Shown here piece after piece: positions 26,943 to 34,600 of a stretch of DNA of 61,301 nucleotides. The notes beneath the pieces were generated by a model. It was not told the origin of the DNA and made no database searches. It saw nothing but the letters and a program-made list of their open reading frames with translations. This DNA comes from Planctomycetota bacterium. Lineage in GTDB: Bacteria > Planctomycetota > UBA1135 > GCA-002686595. The number at the start of each line of letters is the position of its first letter. Within the stretch, counting starts at the first letter, position 1. The translations under genes were made by a program, and so were the position numbers. The stretch covers positions 1 through 61,301 of the forward strand of contig JANQEJ010000082.1 of assembly GCA_028278425.1 (NCBI GenBank). The letters are read 5' to 3'.

Positions 26943-27553
26943 GGCGTCACCTCCTCTTCGTAGAGAGTCGTTCCGAGCCACTGGAGGTACGCGACGAGCG
27001 CGAAACCCTCCTTCTTCGGCGCGCCGTCGTCCTCGAAGTAGAAGTCGTAGCGCGGCATGATCGAGGTTGGAACGACGTTCTTCGGGTTGATCAGGTGGGC
27101 GATGTGCCAGTCGTTGCTGCGCTTGCCTTTCTCGCGGCTCAGGTCGGGTCCGACGCGGCGCGTACCCCAGAGGTGGGGCTGGTTGAGCGCGTTCTGGAAC
27201 TCCTGCGCCGTCGAGGGCTTGCCGAACCGCTGCTCCTCGTTGGAGACGACCCGCACGTATTGGCTGTGGCAATGCCAGCAGGCCTGGCCGACATAGAGGT
27301 CGCGGCCGAGGAGCAGCGCCTCCGCGTACGAGTCGGGCGACACCTCGCCGAAGGCCGCCTGGAACTCCTCCGGGAAGTCCGTGGCGAGCTGGACGAACTC
27401 GTTCGACGGAACCGCCGCGAGGTCCTCGATCGTCTGGTAGTCCATGCCGTGGTAGCTCTGCATGGTCATGAACGGGAAGACCATGCTGAGCACCGCGGCG
27501 ATCGCGAAGCAGCCCAGGCCGGCGACGAAGAACAGGGTGTTGAAGCGTTCCAT
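26939..27553 (-). CDS. ccoO: cbb3-type cytochrome c oxidase subunit II
   Basis: The 204-residue mono-haem subunit has an N-terminal membrane anchor (LFFVAGLGCFAIAAVLSMVFPF). The haem c site is Cys92-x-x-Cys95-His96 in QACWHCHSQYVRVV and the Met ligand is Met166 in SIMPRYDF. HLWGTRRVGPDLSR is a family hallmark. It passes electrons to CcoN. It lies three bases after ccoN. Confidence 0.94.
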   Translation of the reverse strand: MERFNTLFFVAGLGCFAIAAVLSMVFPFMTMQSYHGMDYQTIEDLAAVPSNEFVQLATDFPEEFQAAFGEVSPDSYAEALLLGRDLYVGQACWHCHSQYVRVVSNEEQRFGKPSTAQEFQNALNQPHLWGTRRVGPDLSREKGKRSNDWHIAHLINPKNVVPTSIMPRYDFYFEDDGAPKKEGFALVAYLQWLGTTLYEEEVTP

Positions 27554-27556
27554 GGC

Positions 27557-28978
27557 TTACTCCGCTCCTTCCGGCATCAGGTGCTGGTTCTCGTCGTACT
27601 CGCGCTTCCCCCGCGCGGTCATCCACATGTTGCAGAGCCCGCAGAGCAGCCCCACGACCATCAGGCCGCCGGCGAAGGTGCGCACCCACCAGAACGGGAT
27701 CGATGTGGCGACGATCTCCGACCAGTGGTTGAGCTCGCGCTGCATGAACCCGTGGATGAGGCCGGCGGCCGTCAGATCGACGAACATGACGGTGATCCCG
27801 ATCGTGGACATCCAGAAGTGCCAGGCGCGGAGCGAGTTGGAGTACCACTCCCGCCGGCAGATGCGCGGCCAGAGCCAGTCGACCACGCCGAACATCCAGA
27901 ACGTGAACGTCCCGAACATGATCATGTGCGCGTGACCGACGACCCAGTCGGTGAAGTGGATGATCTTCTGGAACATCCACGTCACCTGGAAGGCGCACTG
28001 CAGGCACGTGATGAAGTACATGACCGCGCCCACGTAGAACCAGCGGATCGCCATGCTCTTTCGCAGGGCGCCCCACTGGCCGCGGAGCGTCATGAAGAAG
28101 TTGACGACGACGGTCGTCACCACCACCTCGATCGCGATCGTCGTCGTGATCGCGCCGAACTCGACGTAGTCGGGGATCGGGCTCAACAGGAAGTGGTGGA
28201 CGCCCCCGAGCGGGTAGAAGAACGCCAGCGCCCAGAACCCGATCACCGAGAGCGAGTGGCTCCAGATCGGCCGGCGGAGGATCAGCGGCACGAAGAAGTA
28301 CATCAATCCCCAGCCCATCGGGGTGACGTAGAGCCCGACCAGGTCGTGGATGAAGAGCCCGGTCACCGCCGCGCCGGCCGCGCCGGGCAGCACCCACTCG
28401 GGCACGATGTTGCCCATCAGGTACGTGAGCGCGAGCCACACGAGCCCGGCGGTGAAGTACCACAGCGTGACGTAGTACTGCTGCTCGCGCGCCTTGTAGA
28501 GCGGGACCATGAACTGGACGATCAGGAGCACCGCGCCGACCGTGATCAGGAGGTCGACCGGGATCCAGTTCAGCTCGAACGAGCCCGGACGGAAGCCGGT
28601 GGGCGTCTCGCCCCACTCGATCGCCTGCGCCTTGTCGAAGAGGTAGCCGCCGAGCGACGCGAGCAGGATGAACTGCCAGACGTAGAAGATCAGACTGCCG
28701 ATCTTGTCCGACCAGACGCGGATGCCGGTCAGCCGCGGGATGACGTAGTACGTCATCGCCGTGAAGCCGTTGACCAGCCAGCCGTACGCCGCGAAGTTCG
28801 TGTGGATCAGCCTCAGGTGACCGGGCGAGACGAACTCGTTCCCCGGGTGGGGGAAGTACCCGAGGAACTGCAGCGAGTACAGGAAACCCGCCGCCATGCT
28901 GATGAACAGCGTGACGCCCGCCGCGCCGAGGTGCAGCTTGACCAGGCGGTAGTTGACCAGGGAGGTGTCGCCCGTCAT
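27557..28978 (-). CDS. ccoN: cbb3-type cytochrome c oxidase subunit I
   Basis: The catalytic haem-copper subunit (473 residues, about 12 membrane helices) has the CcoN segments LIHTNFAAYGWLVNG, IHDLVGLYVTPMGWG, GGVHHFLLSPIPD and DWVVGHAHMIMFGTFTFWMFG, with the His ligands of the haems and CuB. It reduces O2 to water with high affinity and pumps protons. The start overlaps the stop of the di-haem cytochrome gene. Confidence 0.95.
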   Translation of the reverse strand: MTGDTSLVNYRLVKLHLGAAGVTLFISMAAGFLYSLQFLGYFPHPGNEFVSPGHLRLIHTNFAAYGWLVNGFTAMTYYVIPRLTGIRVWSDKIGSLIFYVWQFILLASLGGYLFDKAQAIEWGETPTGFRPGSFELNWIPVDLLITVGAVLLIVQFMVPLYKAREQQYYVTLWYFTAGLVWLALTYLMGNIVPEWVLPGAAGAAVTGLFIHDLVGLYVTPMGWGLMYFFVPLILRRPIWSHSLSVIGFWALAFFYPLGGVHHFLLSPIPDYVEFGAITTTIAIEVVVTTVVVNFFMTLRGQWGALRKSMAIRWFYVGAVMYFITCLQCAFQVTWMFQKIIHFTDWVVGHAHMIMFGTFTFWMFGVVDWLWPRICRREWYSNSLRAWHFWMSTIGITVMFVDLTAAGLIHGFMQRELNHWSEIVATSIPFWWVRTFAGGLMVVGLLCGLCNMWMTARGKREYDENQHLMPEGAE

Positions 28979-29979
28979 TGCTCGTTCCTCGCCATGCTCT
29001 GGACGTAGTGGACGAGATCCCAGATCTCTTCGCCGGTCATCGAGCTCTCGAAGGACGGCATCGGCGTGCCGTTGACGCCGGTCGCGATGGAGCGATACAG
29101 GTCCGCCGGCCGCGAGCCGGCGCGGAAGACGCCCGTGGTCAGATCGCGCGGCACGATCGGATAGCCCCAGCCGTCCTTGAAGTCCGCGGCCGACGGCCCG
29201 TCGCCGACGCCGCTCTCGCCGTGGCAGGCCGCGCAGTTGGCGGTGGTCGTGTCGTTGTAGAGCTCGCGCCCGCGTGTGATCGACGCCGAGTCGTTCGGCG
29301 TTTCGGCGATCGCCGGTGGAACCGCGCGCAGCTCGTCGGGGTGCCAGCGCTCGATCACGATCTCGGCGAGCTCGTCGAGGTCGGGGATCTCCTCGTCCTC
29401 CCAGGCGAACTCGAGCGCCATCTCCTCGAACTCGCCGCGCATCGCGACGTAGCGCACGTACTCGACCATGTCCCAGCGGCGCTCCTCGCTCACCAGCCGG
29501 AAGTCGGGCATCGACGAGCCGGAGAGACCGCGGGTGATCGTCTGGAAGACGTCCTCGCGGAGCGGCCGCGCGCCCGACGGCGTGCTGGTGAACTTGAAGA
29601 CGCCGCGGCGGAAGTTGCGCGGCCGGGGGTACAGGTGGCGCGCCGCCGGGCCCGCGCCGTCGCCAATGGCGCCGTGGCAGCCGACGCAGTGCATGGCGTA
29701 GGCGCGTTCGCCGGCTCGGACGCGGGCGAAGTTCAGGAACTCGGGATCCCGCGCCAGCGCGGACTCCGGTCCGAACCAGGCCTCCGCCGCTTCCGCGAGC
29801 GGGGCGCCCAGCTCGAGCTCGTAGTCCTCCTCGAAGTTCTCGAGGCTCTGCGTGAACTCGAAGTCGATTTCAGAGACCAGTCGCCCCGGGTCGTTCCCTT
29901 CCGGGTCGGGAGCGTCGGGGCTCCGCAGGAAGGGACCGAAGAGCAGGGCGAACCCGACGAGCCAGAAGAGGGGTCGCAT
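28975..29979 (-). CDS. Di-haem cytochrome c, CcoP-like role
   Basis: The N-terminus is a membrane helix or signal (LFWLVGFALLFGPFL). Two haem c sites are at 98-102 (CVGCH) and 249-253 (CAACH). Each is followed by a Met-containing segment (SSMPDF and TPMPSFESSMTGEEIWDLVHYV), so the product should have two cytochrome c domains. It is the first gene of the operon and takes the place of CcoP, although it lacks the two-helix hairpin of some CcoP proteins. The palindrome at 30037-30056 lies about 58-77 bases upstream. Confidence 0.87.
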   Translation of the reverse strand: MRPLFWLVGFALLFGPFLRSPDAPDPEGNDPGRLVSEIDFEFTQSLENFEEDYELELGAPLAEAAEAWFGPESALARDPEFLNFARVRAGERAYAMHCVGCHGAIGDGAGPAARHLYPRPRNFRRGVFKFTSTPSGARPLREDVFQTITRGLSGSSMPDFRLVSEERRWDMVEYVRYVAMRGEFEEMALEFAWEDEEIPDLDELAEIVIERWHPDELRAVPPAIAETPNDSASITRGRELYNDTTTANCAACHGESGVGDGPSAADFKDGWGYPIVPRDLTTGVFRAGSRPADLYRSIATGVNGTPMPSFESSMTGEEIWDLVHYVQSMARNEQ

Positions 29980-30036
29980 GGGCGCAAATGGTTGCGACCA
30001 GGCGCGTACGCAGCAGGTGGCCGGTCGGCGTACGGC

Positions 30037-30056
30037 GCTACGACATCGTGCGTAGC
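30037..30056. promoter_or_regulatory. TACG-N8-CGTA palindrome upstream of the oxidase operon
   Basis: GCTACG and CGTAGC face each other across eight bases. Read on the minus strand the core is TACGCACGATGTCGTA. It lies between the kinase stop and the start of the cytochrome operon, with more TACG/CGTA pieces at 30006-30034. It has the same core spacing as the sites at 34546 and 50839. Confidence 0.6.
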
Positions 30057-30060
30057 GGCC

Positions 30061-30741
30061 TTACGCCGACGGCAGCTCGACCCACGCGCGCGTACCGCCG
30101 CCGGGGGCGTCGCCGAGACCGATCGTCCCGCCGTGGGCCTCGACGATCCGCTTCGCGATCGCGAGCCCCAGGCCGCTGCGCTCGTCGTCGGTGGTGAAGA
30201 ACGGCTGGAAGGCCGTGTCCTTCAGCGCCTCGGGAATCCCCGGACCGTCGTCGTCGACCTCGAGACGGACGCGACCCGCCCCCCCGGCGCCCGCGCGCAC
30301 CTTGACGCTCCCGGCGCGCGCCGCGTTGTCGACCAGCGCCCCGAGCGCTTCGGTGAGCAGCGCCGCGTCCCCGGCGACTTCGGGGCAGCCCGGCGCGACG
30401 TCGACGGCCGCGCCGCTCACGCCGTTCGCCACGGCGCCGAGGAGCTCGGCGGCGTCGCAGCGATCGGACGCGACCTCGAGCGCACCGGTCAGGTTCAGCG
30501 CGCGTCGCAGCCGCAGCTCGAGGCGGTCGAGGCGCGCGACGAGGTCCTCGAGGACCGCCTTCTCGTCCTCGCCGAGCCGGCTCGCCACCGCGCAGAGCGC
30601 GAGGTGGACCGCGGTCTTCGGGTTCTTGATCTCGTGCGCGAGGATGGAGACCGAGTCGCCCAGGGACTCGATCGTGCGCCGCAACGCCTCCTCCCGGAGC
30701 TGCACGCGTTCGTCGTCGGAGAGTTCCACGCGAGCGAGCAT
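30061..30741 (-). CDS. Soluble sensor histidine kinase without a sensor domain
   Basis: The 226-residue protein has a dimerisation and phospho-acceptor domain (VSILAHEIKNP, His36) and an HATPase domain (LVDNAARAG, DDDGPGIP, FFTTDDERSGLGLAIAKRIVEAHGG). There is no input domain, membrane helix or signal peptide. It may sense through a partner such as the hemerythrin-like protein encoded eight bases upstream. It is a likely partner of the NarL-type regulator at 22175. Confidence 0.86.
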   Translation of the reverse strand: MLARVELSDDERVQLREEALRRTIESLGDSVSILAHEIKNPKTAVHLALCAVASRLGEDEKAVLEDLVARLDRLELRLRRALNLTGALEVASDRCDAAELLGAVANGVSGAAVDVAPGCPEVAGDAALLTEALGALVDNAARAGSVKVRAGAGGAGRVRLEVDDDGPGIPEALKDTAFQPFFTTDDERSGLGLAIAKRIVEAHGGTIGLGDAPGGGTRAWVELPSA

Positions 30742-30749
30742 ACCGCCGT

Positions 30750-31220
30750 CTAGTCGCCGCCCCCAAGGTCTTCGTAGACCAGGTGCTGGAACAGGACGTT
30801 TTCTTCGTGCTCGTGCTGGAACAGCGACGTGAAGAGTTGATCGATGCGCGCGATCACTCCGGCCGGCACGGGCGAGTTGGACGCCGCGAGCGACTCCGTG
30901 GCCTCGACCAGCTCGTCGGCGCGCGCCAGGAAATCGCGGTGCTGAGCCACGAGCTCCTCACACTTGCGCTTCGTTCCCTCGCTGATCTCGCCCGCTCGCT
31001 CCATGATGCCGCCGTCCTCCTCGAACTCGAAGTGGAGGCGCAGGTGGTCGCGGAAGGCGGTCAGGGGTCGGACGAGCTCCGAACAGAGCTCGGCCGCCAG
31101 CTCCTTCTGCGAGGCCTTCAGCAGCACGCGCTGCACTCCCTCGATGGCTTGGCGAACCTCGCGGTGCTCTCGGGCGATGCGGTTGGCCAGCGACTCGATC
31201 TTCTCCTCGGGTGCGTTCAC
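30750..31220 (-). CDS. Hemerythrin HHE-like protein
   Basis: The 156-residue all-helical protein has REHREVRQ, DHLRLHFEFEEDGGIM, LVAQHRDFL and LFQHEHEENVLF. These resemble the His/Glu pattern of HHE hemerythrin-like domains, which bind di-iron and O2, NO or redox signals. GTG 31220 forms GTGA with the upstream stop. It sits between the APH-kinase fusion and the histidine kinase, so it may provide the sensory input for the kinase; that is inference. Confidence 0.8.
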   Translation of the reverse strand: MNAPEEKIESLANRIAREHREVRQAIEGVQRVLLKASQKELAAELCSELVRPLTAFRDHLRLHFEFEEDGGIMERAGEISEGTKRKCEELVAQHRDFLARADELVEATESLAASNSPVPAGVIARIDQLFTSLFQHEHEENVLFQHLVYEDLGGGD

Positions 31221-32818
31221 AGTGCGACCTTCTCGGCGCTCAAGGCGCGGATTAGGGTTTCGACGATCCGGACACCGGGGTCCTCGGGCGGCTCCGAGGG
31301 GGAGTCCACCTCGACGATACACTTCCCCGGCGTCTCGACGGGCGGCTCGAAGGCTTCCTTTTCGCGGCGGTAGATTTCGAAGTCCGCGTCCGAGACCGCG
31401 CGCTTGTCGCGGGACCGCAGCTCCATTCTCCTCCGGATCTCCTCCTCGGACGCGCGGACGTGCAGGACGACGCAGGGGCGCCCGAGGCGCGTCGCGGCGT
31501 CCAAGAACGGGCGCCGGTACTCGCGGCGCGCGAAGCTCGCGTCGACGATCACCGAGTGCCCCGCTTCGAGCTGCTCGACCGCGCGCCCGAGAAGCGCGCG
31601 GTACGTGCTACGTTTCGCCTCCGGCGTGTACAGCCCCTGCTCGTATCCCGCGGGCGCGTGGCGTTTCGGCGTGATCCCCGCCTGGGTCTTGCGCTGCACG
31701 TCGCTGTGCAGGATCGACGCGCGCAGCGGAGCGGCGATCTGCCGCGCGAGGTAGCTCTTGCCGCTGCCGGGCAGCCCGCAGGTGAGGATCATCGCCGGGG
31801 GGAGGTCATAGGACGCCGCTAGCTGCAGGTAGCGGAGCGCTTCCACGCGGAGCCCTTCGCGGCGCGAGTTCGTGATGTCCTTCGCCGTGAACGTCGCGAC
31901 CTTGGCGCGCACGACTGCCCGGTAGGCCTTGTAGAAGCTGATGAGGCGCTCCACCTGGGGGTCGCCGCTCTTGCGCGCGTACTCCCGCACCAGGTAGGAG
32001 GCGAAGGCCGGGAATCCGCGCAGGTCGAGGTCCATGGCCAGGAATGCCAGGTCCGACGCGACGTCGCCGCAGCGGAACCGCCGGTTGAACTCGATGCAGT
32101 CGTAGATCGCGAGCCCCGCCGGAGCGAAGCAGATGTTCCCGGCGTGCAGGTCGCCGTGGCCCTCGCGAATGCGTCCGTTGCGGACGCGCCGCCGGAACAG
32201 CTCGGCGTGTCCCGCGAGGGAGGTCTCCGCCCGTCTCTCGAGGTAGCCGACCAGGTCGGCGGGGAGGAAGTCCCCGAGAAACGGACGGAGTTGGTCGAAG
32301 TTCTCGCGCACGTTGTTCGCGATCGCCGGCGCGCTTCCGTGCTCGTCTACGCCGGCGCCGGTCGCCGCGGCGGCGTGAAAACCCGCGAGCAGGCCCGCCA
32401 GCTCGCGCACGTGCCCGTTGTCGATCTCGCCCCGGTCCAGCATGCGCGCGAGCATCCGGTCCGCGGGCAGGCGCTCCATCTCGACCGCCCACTCGATGAC
32501 CTCCCCGCGCCCGCCGCCGACCTCGATCCAGCCGCCCGCTGAGCGCGTGATCGGCACGACGCCCCGGTAGACCCAGGGGGCGAGGCGGCGGTTCAGTCGG
32601 ACCTCCTCCTCGCAGAAGAACTTCCGCCGCTCGAGCGTCGTGAAGTCGAGGAACCCCAGGTCGACCGGCTTCTTGACCTTGTAGACCCGCCGGTCGGCGA
32701 GGAAGATCCACGAGATGTGCGTCTCGACGAAGTCGACGGACCGCGGGGGTGGTTTGTAGGCGTCCGGCGATCGCAGGGCGGCGGTCAGGGTGCTGGCGGA
32801 CGCGGGCGGGTTAGCCAC
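31217..32818 (-). CDS. APH-like and P-loop kinase fusion (COG2187-COG0645, Rv2004c-like)
   Basis: Residues about 20-330 are an aminoglycoside-phosphotransferase fold with EGHGDLHAGNICF and IYDCIEFNRRFRCGDVASDLAF. The last 190 residues are a P-loop kinase (LTCGLPGSGKSYLARQIA, SVIVDASFARREYRRPF, RASEEEIRRRM). The combination matches Rv2004c of the DosR dormancy regulon; its substrate is not established. GTG 32818 overlaps the small membrane gene by eight bases, and the end overlaps the hemerythrin-like gene. Confidence 0.85.
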   Translation of the reverse strand: MANPPASASTLTAALRSPDAYKPPPRSVDFVETHISWIFLADRRVYKVKKPVDLGFLDFTTLERRKFFCEEEVRLNRRLAPWVYRGVVPITRSAGGWIEVGGGRGEVIEWAVEMERLPADRMLARMLDRGEIDNGHVRELAGLLAGFHAAAATGAGVDEHGSAPAIANNVRENFDQLRPFLGDFLPADLVGYLERRAETSLAGHAELFRRRVRNGRIREGHGDLHAGNICFAPAGLAIYDCIEFNRRFRCGDVASDLAFLAMDLDLRGFPAFASYLVREYARKSGDPQVERLISFYKAYRAVVRAKVATFTAKDITNSRREGLRVEALRYLQLAASYDLPPAMILTCGLPGSGKSYLARQIAAPLRASILHSDVQRKTQAGITPKRHAPAGYEQGLYTPEAKRSTYRALLGRAVEQLEAGHSVIVDASFARREYRRPFLDAATRLGRPCVVLHVRASEEEIRRRMELRSRDKRAVSDADFEIYRREKEAFEPPVETPGKCIVEVDSPSEPPEDPGVRIVETLIRALSAEKVAL

Positions 32819-32978
32819 CGGCGTCAGGCTCCTGCACGGCGGGAGGATCCTGAGCCTCGGCCTTCGTCTCCCCGGTGTCCGGCCACAAGAGCCACCCGAC
32901 GGCCACGACGATGGCGATGGCGATGAGCGTCAGCGCGCCACGGGTGGCCACGTGCTCGAGCTTGGATTCGAGGACCAT
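32811..32978 (-). CDS. Small single-helix membrane protein
   Basis: From ATG 32978, with GGAG eight bases upstream, the 55-residue product has one membrane helix (ALTLIAIAIVVAVGWLLW) and an acidic, Pro-rich tail. It overlaps the start of the kinase fusion and heads that operon. No family is recognised. A GTG at 32996 would add six residues. Confidence 0.55.
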   Translation of the reverse strand: MVLESKLEHVATRGALTLIAIAIVVAVGWLLWPDTGETKAEAQDPPAVQEPDAGG

Positions 32979-33073
32979 GGAAGAAGCTCCATTCACCTAC
33001 TATTTATCGGCTCCTTGCCCGGGCCCGCCATGCGCCGGAGTGCGCATGCGCCGCGGGTCGCGTGCGCAGTCGG

Positions 33074-33103
33074 ATACGCACAAAGCACCCTCGCCGTACG
33101 GCG
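33074..33103. promoter_or_regulatory. TACGCA half-site and CGCCGTACGGCG palindrome upstream of CBS genes
   Basis: A perfect 12-base palindrome at 33092-33103 and a TACGCA half-site at 33075-33080 lie in the divergent gap between the small membrane gene and the four-CBS gene. They may be degenerate members of the operator family. The spacing is not the canonical N8. Confidence 0.3.
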
Positions 33104-33190
33104 ACCGGCCAACCGCGCGGGGGGGCCCCGAGGCCGACACTCTTGAGAGGCGGCCCGGCCGCCCGCCCCCTAACCCAGGAGAAGAAAAGC

Positions 33191-34048
33191 ATGAAGGTCT
33201 CCGCGATCATGACCGCCGCACCACGGACGATCGCGTCGAGCGCCACGCTCGACGAGGCGCTCTACGAGATGGACGCGCACGACGTGCGCCACCTCCCGGT
33301 CGTCGGCGACGGAGGGCTCGCCGGCGTTCTCTCGGACCGGGACCTCCTGGAGCACACCGGCTGGCTGCCGCGCCGCGTGCACGCCGCCCGCGGGCCCGGC
33401 GGGGAGGACCGCGTCCCCGCGACGGTGGCGGAGATCATGCACACGCCGCCGGTCACGGTGTCCCCGGAGGACACGGTGGTGACCGCGGCGGTGGAGTTCC
33501 TGGGCCGCCGCATCGGCTGTCTGCCGGTCGTGGAAGACCGAAACCTCGTGGGGATCCTCACCGAGATGGACATGATCCGGGCCTACGCCCGCCACAGCGG
33601 CGAGGGCGGGGGACAGGGGGCCGACCCGCCGGTCTCGCGCCTGATGACGGGCCACGCGACGACCGTCGACGCCGGTCGGACGCTGGCGGAAGCGCGGAAG
33701 ACGATGCAGGTGAACGACGTCCGGCACCTTCCGGTGACGAGCCGCGGCGAGCTCATCGGCATGCTGAGCGACCGCGACGCGAGGCGCGCGATGGGTGTCG
33801 GGCGCCGGGACGACGCGCCCGTCGACGAGGCGATGTCGAGGGACGCGCTCACGATCGGGCTGGAAGACCCGGCCTCGCGCGCGGCCAAGCTGATGTCCGA
33901 GCACAAGATCGGCGCTCTTCCGGTGCTGTCCGAGAACGGGATGGTGGGAATCCTGACGCTCACCGACCTTCTCGATCACTGCCTGGAAGCCCTGCGCGAC
34001 GTGGAATCCCCATCGACGTCCCTCACGGGCGAAGGAGGTGCGCTGTGA
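33191..34048 (+). CDS. Protein with four CBS domains
   Basis: The 285-residue protein is made of two CBS pairs. Repeated marks are IMTAAPRTI, DVRHLPVVGDGGLAGVLSDRDL, CLPVVEDRNLVGILTEMDM, DVRHLPVTSRGELIGMLSDRD and GALPVLSENGMVGILTLTDLL. CBS pairs bind adenosine nucleotides and act as energy or redox sensors. ATG is preceded by AGGAGA at nine bases. The next CBS gene overlaps by four bases (GTGA). Confidence 0.9.
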   Translation: MKVSAIMTAAPRTIASSATLDEALYEMDAHDVRHLPVVGDGGLAGVLSDRDLLEHTGWLPRRVHAARGPGGEDRVPATVAEIMHTPPVTVSPEDTVVTAAVEFLGRRIGCLPVVEDRNLVGILTEMDMIRAYARHSGEGGGQGADPPVSRLMTGHATTVDAGRTLAEARKTMQVNDVRHLPVTSRGELIGMLSDRDARRAMGVGRRDDAPVDEAMSRDALTIGLEDPASRAAKLMSEHKIGALPVLSENGMVGILTLTDLLDHCLEALRDVESPSTSLTGEGGAL

Positions 34049-34506
34049 CCGTTGGAAGCCTCTGCCAGCGCGACGTCGAGGTCGCGACCCCCGAAGAGAA
34101 CGTGCTGGCCGCCACGCGCCGCATGCGCGACGCGGGCGTCGGCAGCCTCGTCGTCTGTGACGCGCGCCGCCACCCCGTCGGCATCCTGACCGACCGAGAC
34201 GTCGTGGTTCGCGTCGTCGCCGAGGGCAACGATCCCGCCGGGGTAACCGTCAGCGACGCGATGACGCCCGACCCCGCCACCGTGTCCGAGTCGGTGTCGA
34301 CGCACGAGGCCGTCGCGCAGATGTGCCGCCACCGTGTGCGCCGGCTCCCCGTTGTCGGACACTCGGGCGAGCTCGCGGGGATGATCGCCGTCGACGACGT
34401 GCTGTCGCACCTCGGCGGGGAGATGTCCGACCTGGCCAACCTGCTGGACAAGACCGCCCACTGCCAGAAGTCTCCGGAGGAGGAGCCCTCGTCCGTCGGA
34501 GAGTAG
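34045..34506 (+). CDS. CBS-pair protein
   Basis: The 153-residue protein has one CBS pair: GSLVVCDARRHPVGILTDRDVVVRVVAEGND and VRRLPVVGHSGELAGMIAVDDVLSHLG. A short His/Cys-containing tail follows. AGGAGG lies six bases before GTG 34045, inside the end of the preceding gene. Both CBS proteins likely sense adenylate status together, as hypoxic response protein 1 of the DosR regulon is thought to do. Confidence 0.88.
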   Translation: MTVGSLCQRDVEVATPEENVLAATRRMRDAGVGSLVVCDARRHPVGILTDRDVVVRVVAEGNDPAGVTVSDAMTPDPATVSESVSTHEAVAQMCRHRVRRLPVVGHSGELAGMIAVDDVLSHLGGEMSDLANLLDKTAHCQKSPEEEPSSVGE

Positions 34507-34545
34507 CCGGCCCGCCTCCGCGCTCCGGCCGGCGGGTTTCGGCGC

Positions 34546-34565
34546 GCTACGCAACCCTGCGTAGC
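34546..34565. promoter_or_regulatory. Perfect 8-4-8 palindrome upstream of the hybrid kinase
   Basis: GCTACGCA and TGCGTAGC are exact complements around ACCC; the core is TACG-N8-CGTA. A TATAGGATAAT box at 34584-34594 follows, about 36 bases from the palindrome centre. An activator bound here would sit around -45 relative to a start near 34601. Confidence 0.65.
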
Positions 34566-34583
34566 GGCCCGCGCGCCCCCGCG

Positions 34584-34594
34584 TATAGGATAAT
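34584..34594 (+). promoter_or_regulatory. -10-like box just before the hybrid kinase start
   Basis: TATAGGATAAT contains GATAAT (34589-34594) or TAGGAT (34586-34591). No -35 box exists at the proper distance; the palindrome occupies that place. Transcription would begin within a few bases of GTG 34601, so the mRNA could be leaderless. Confidence 0.45.
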
Positions 34595-34600
34595 GGCGTC

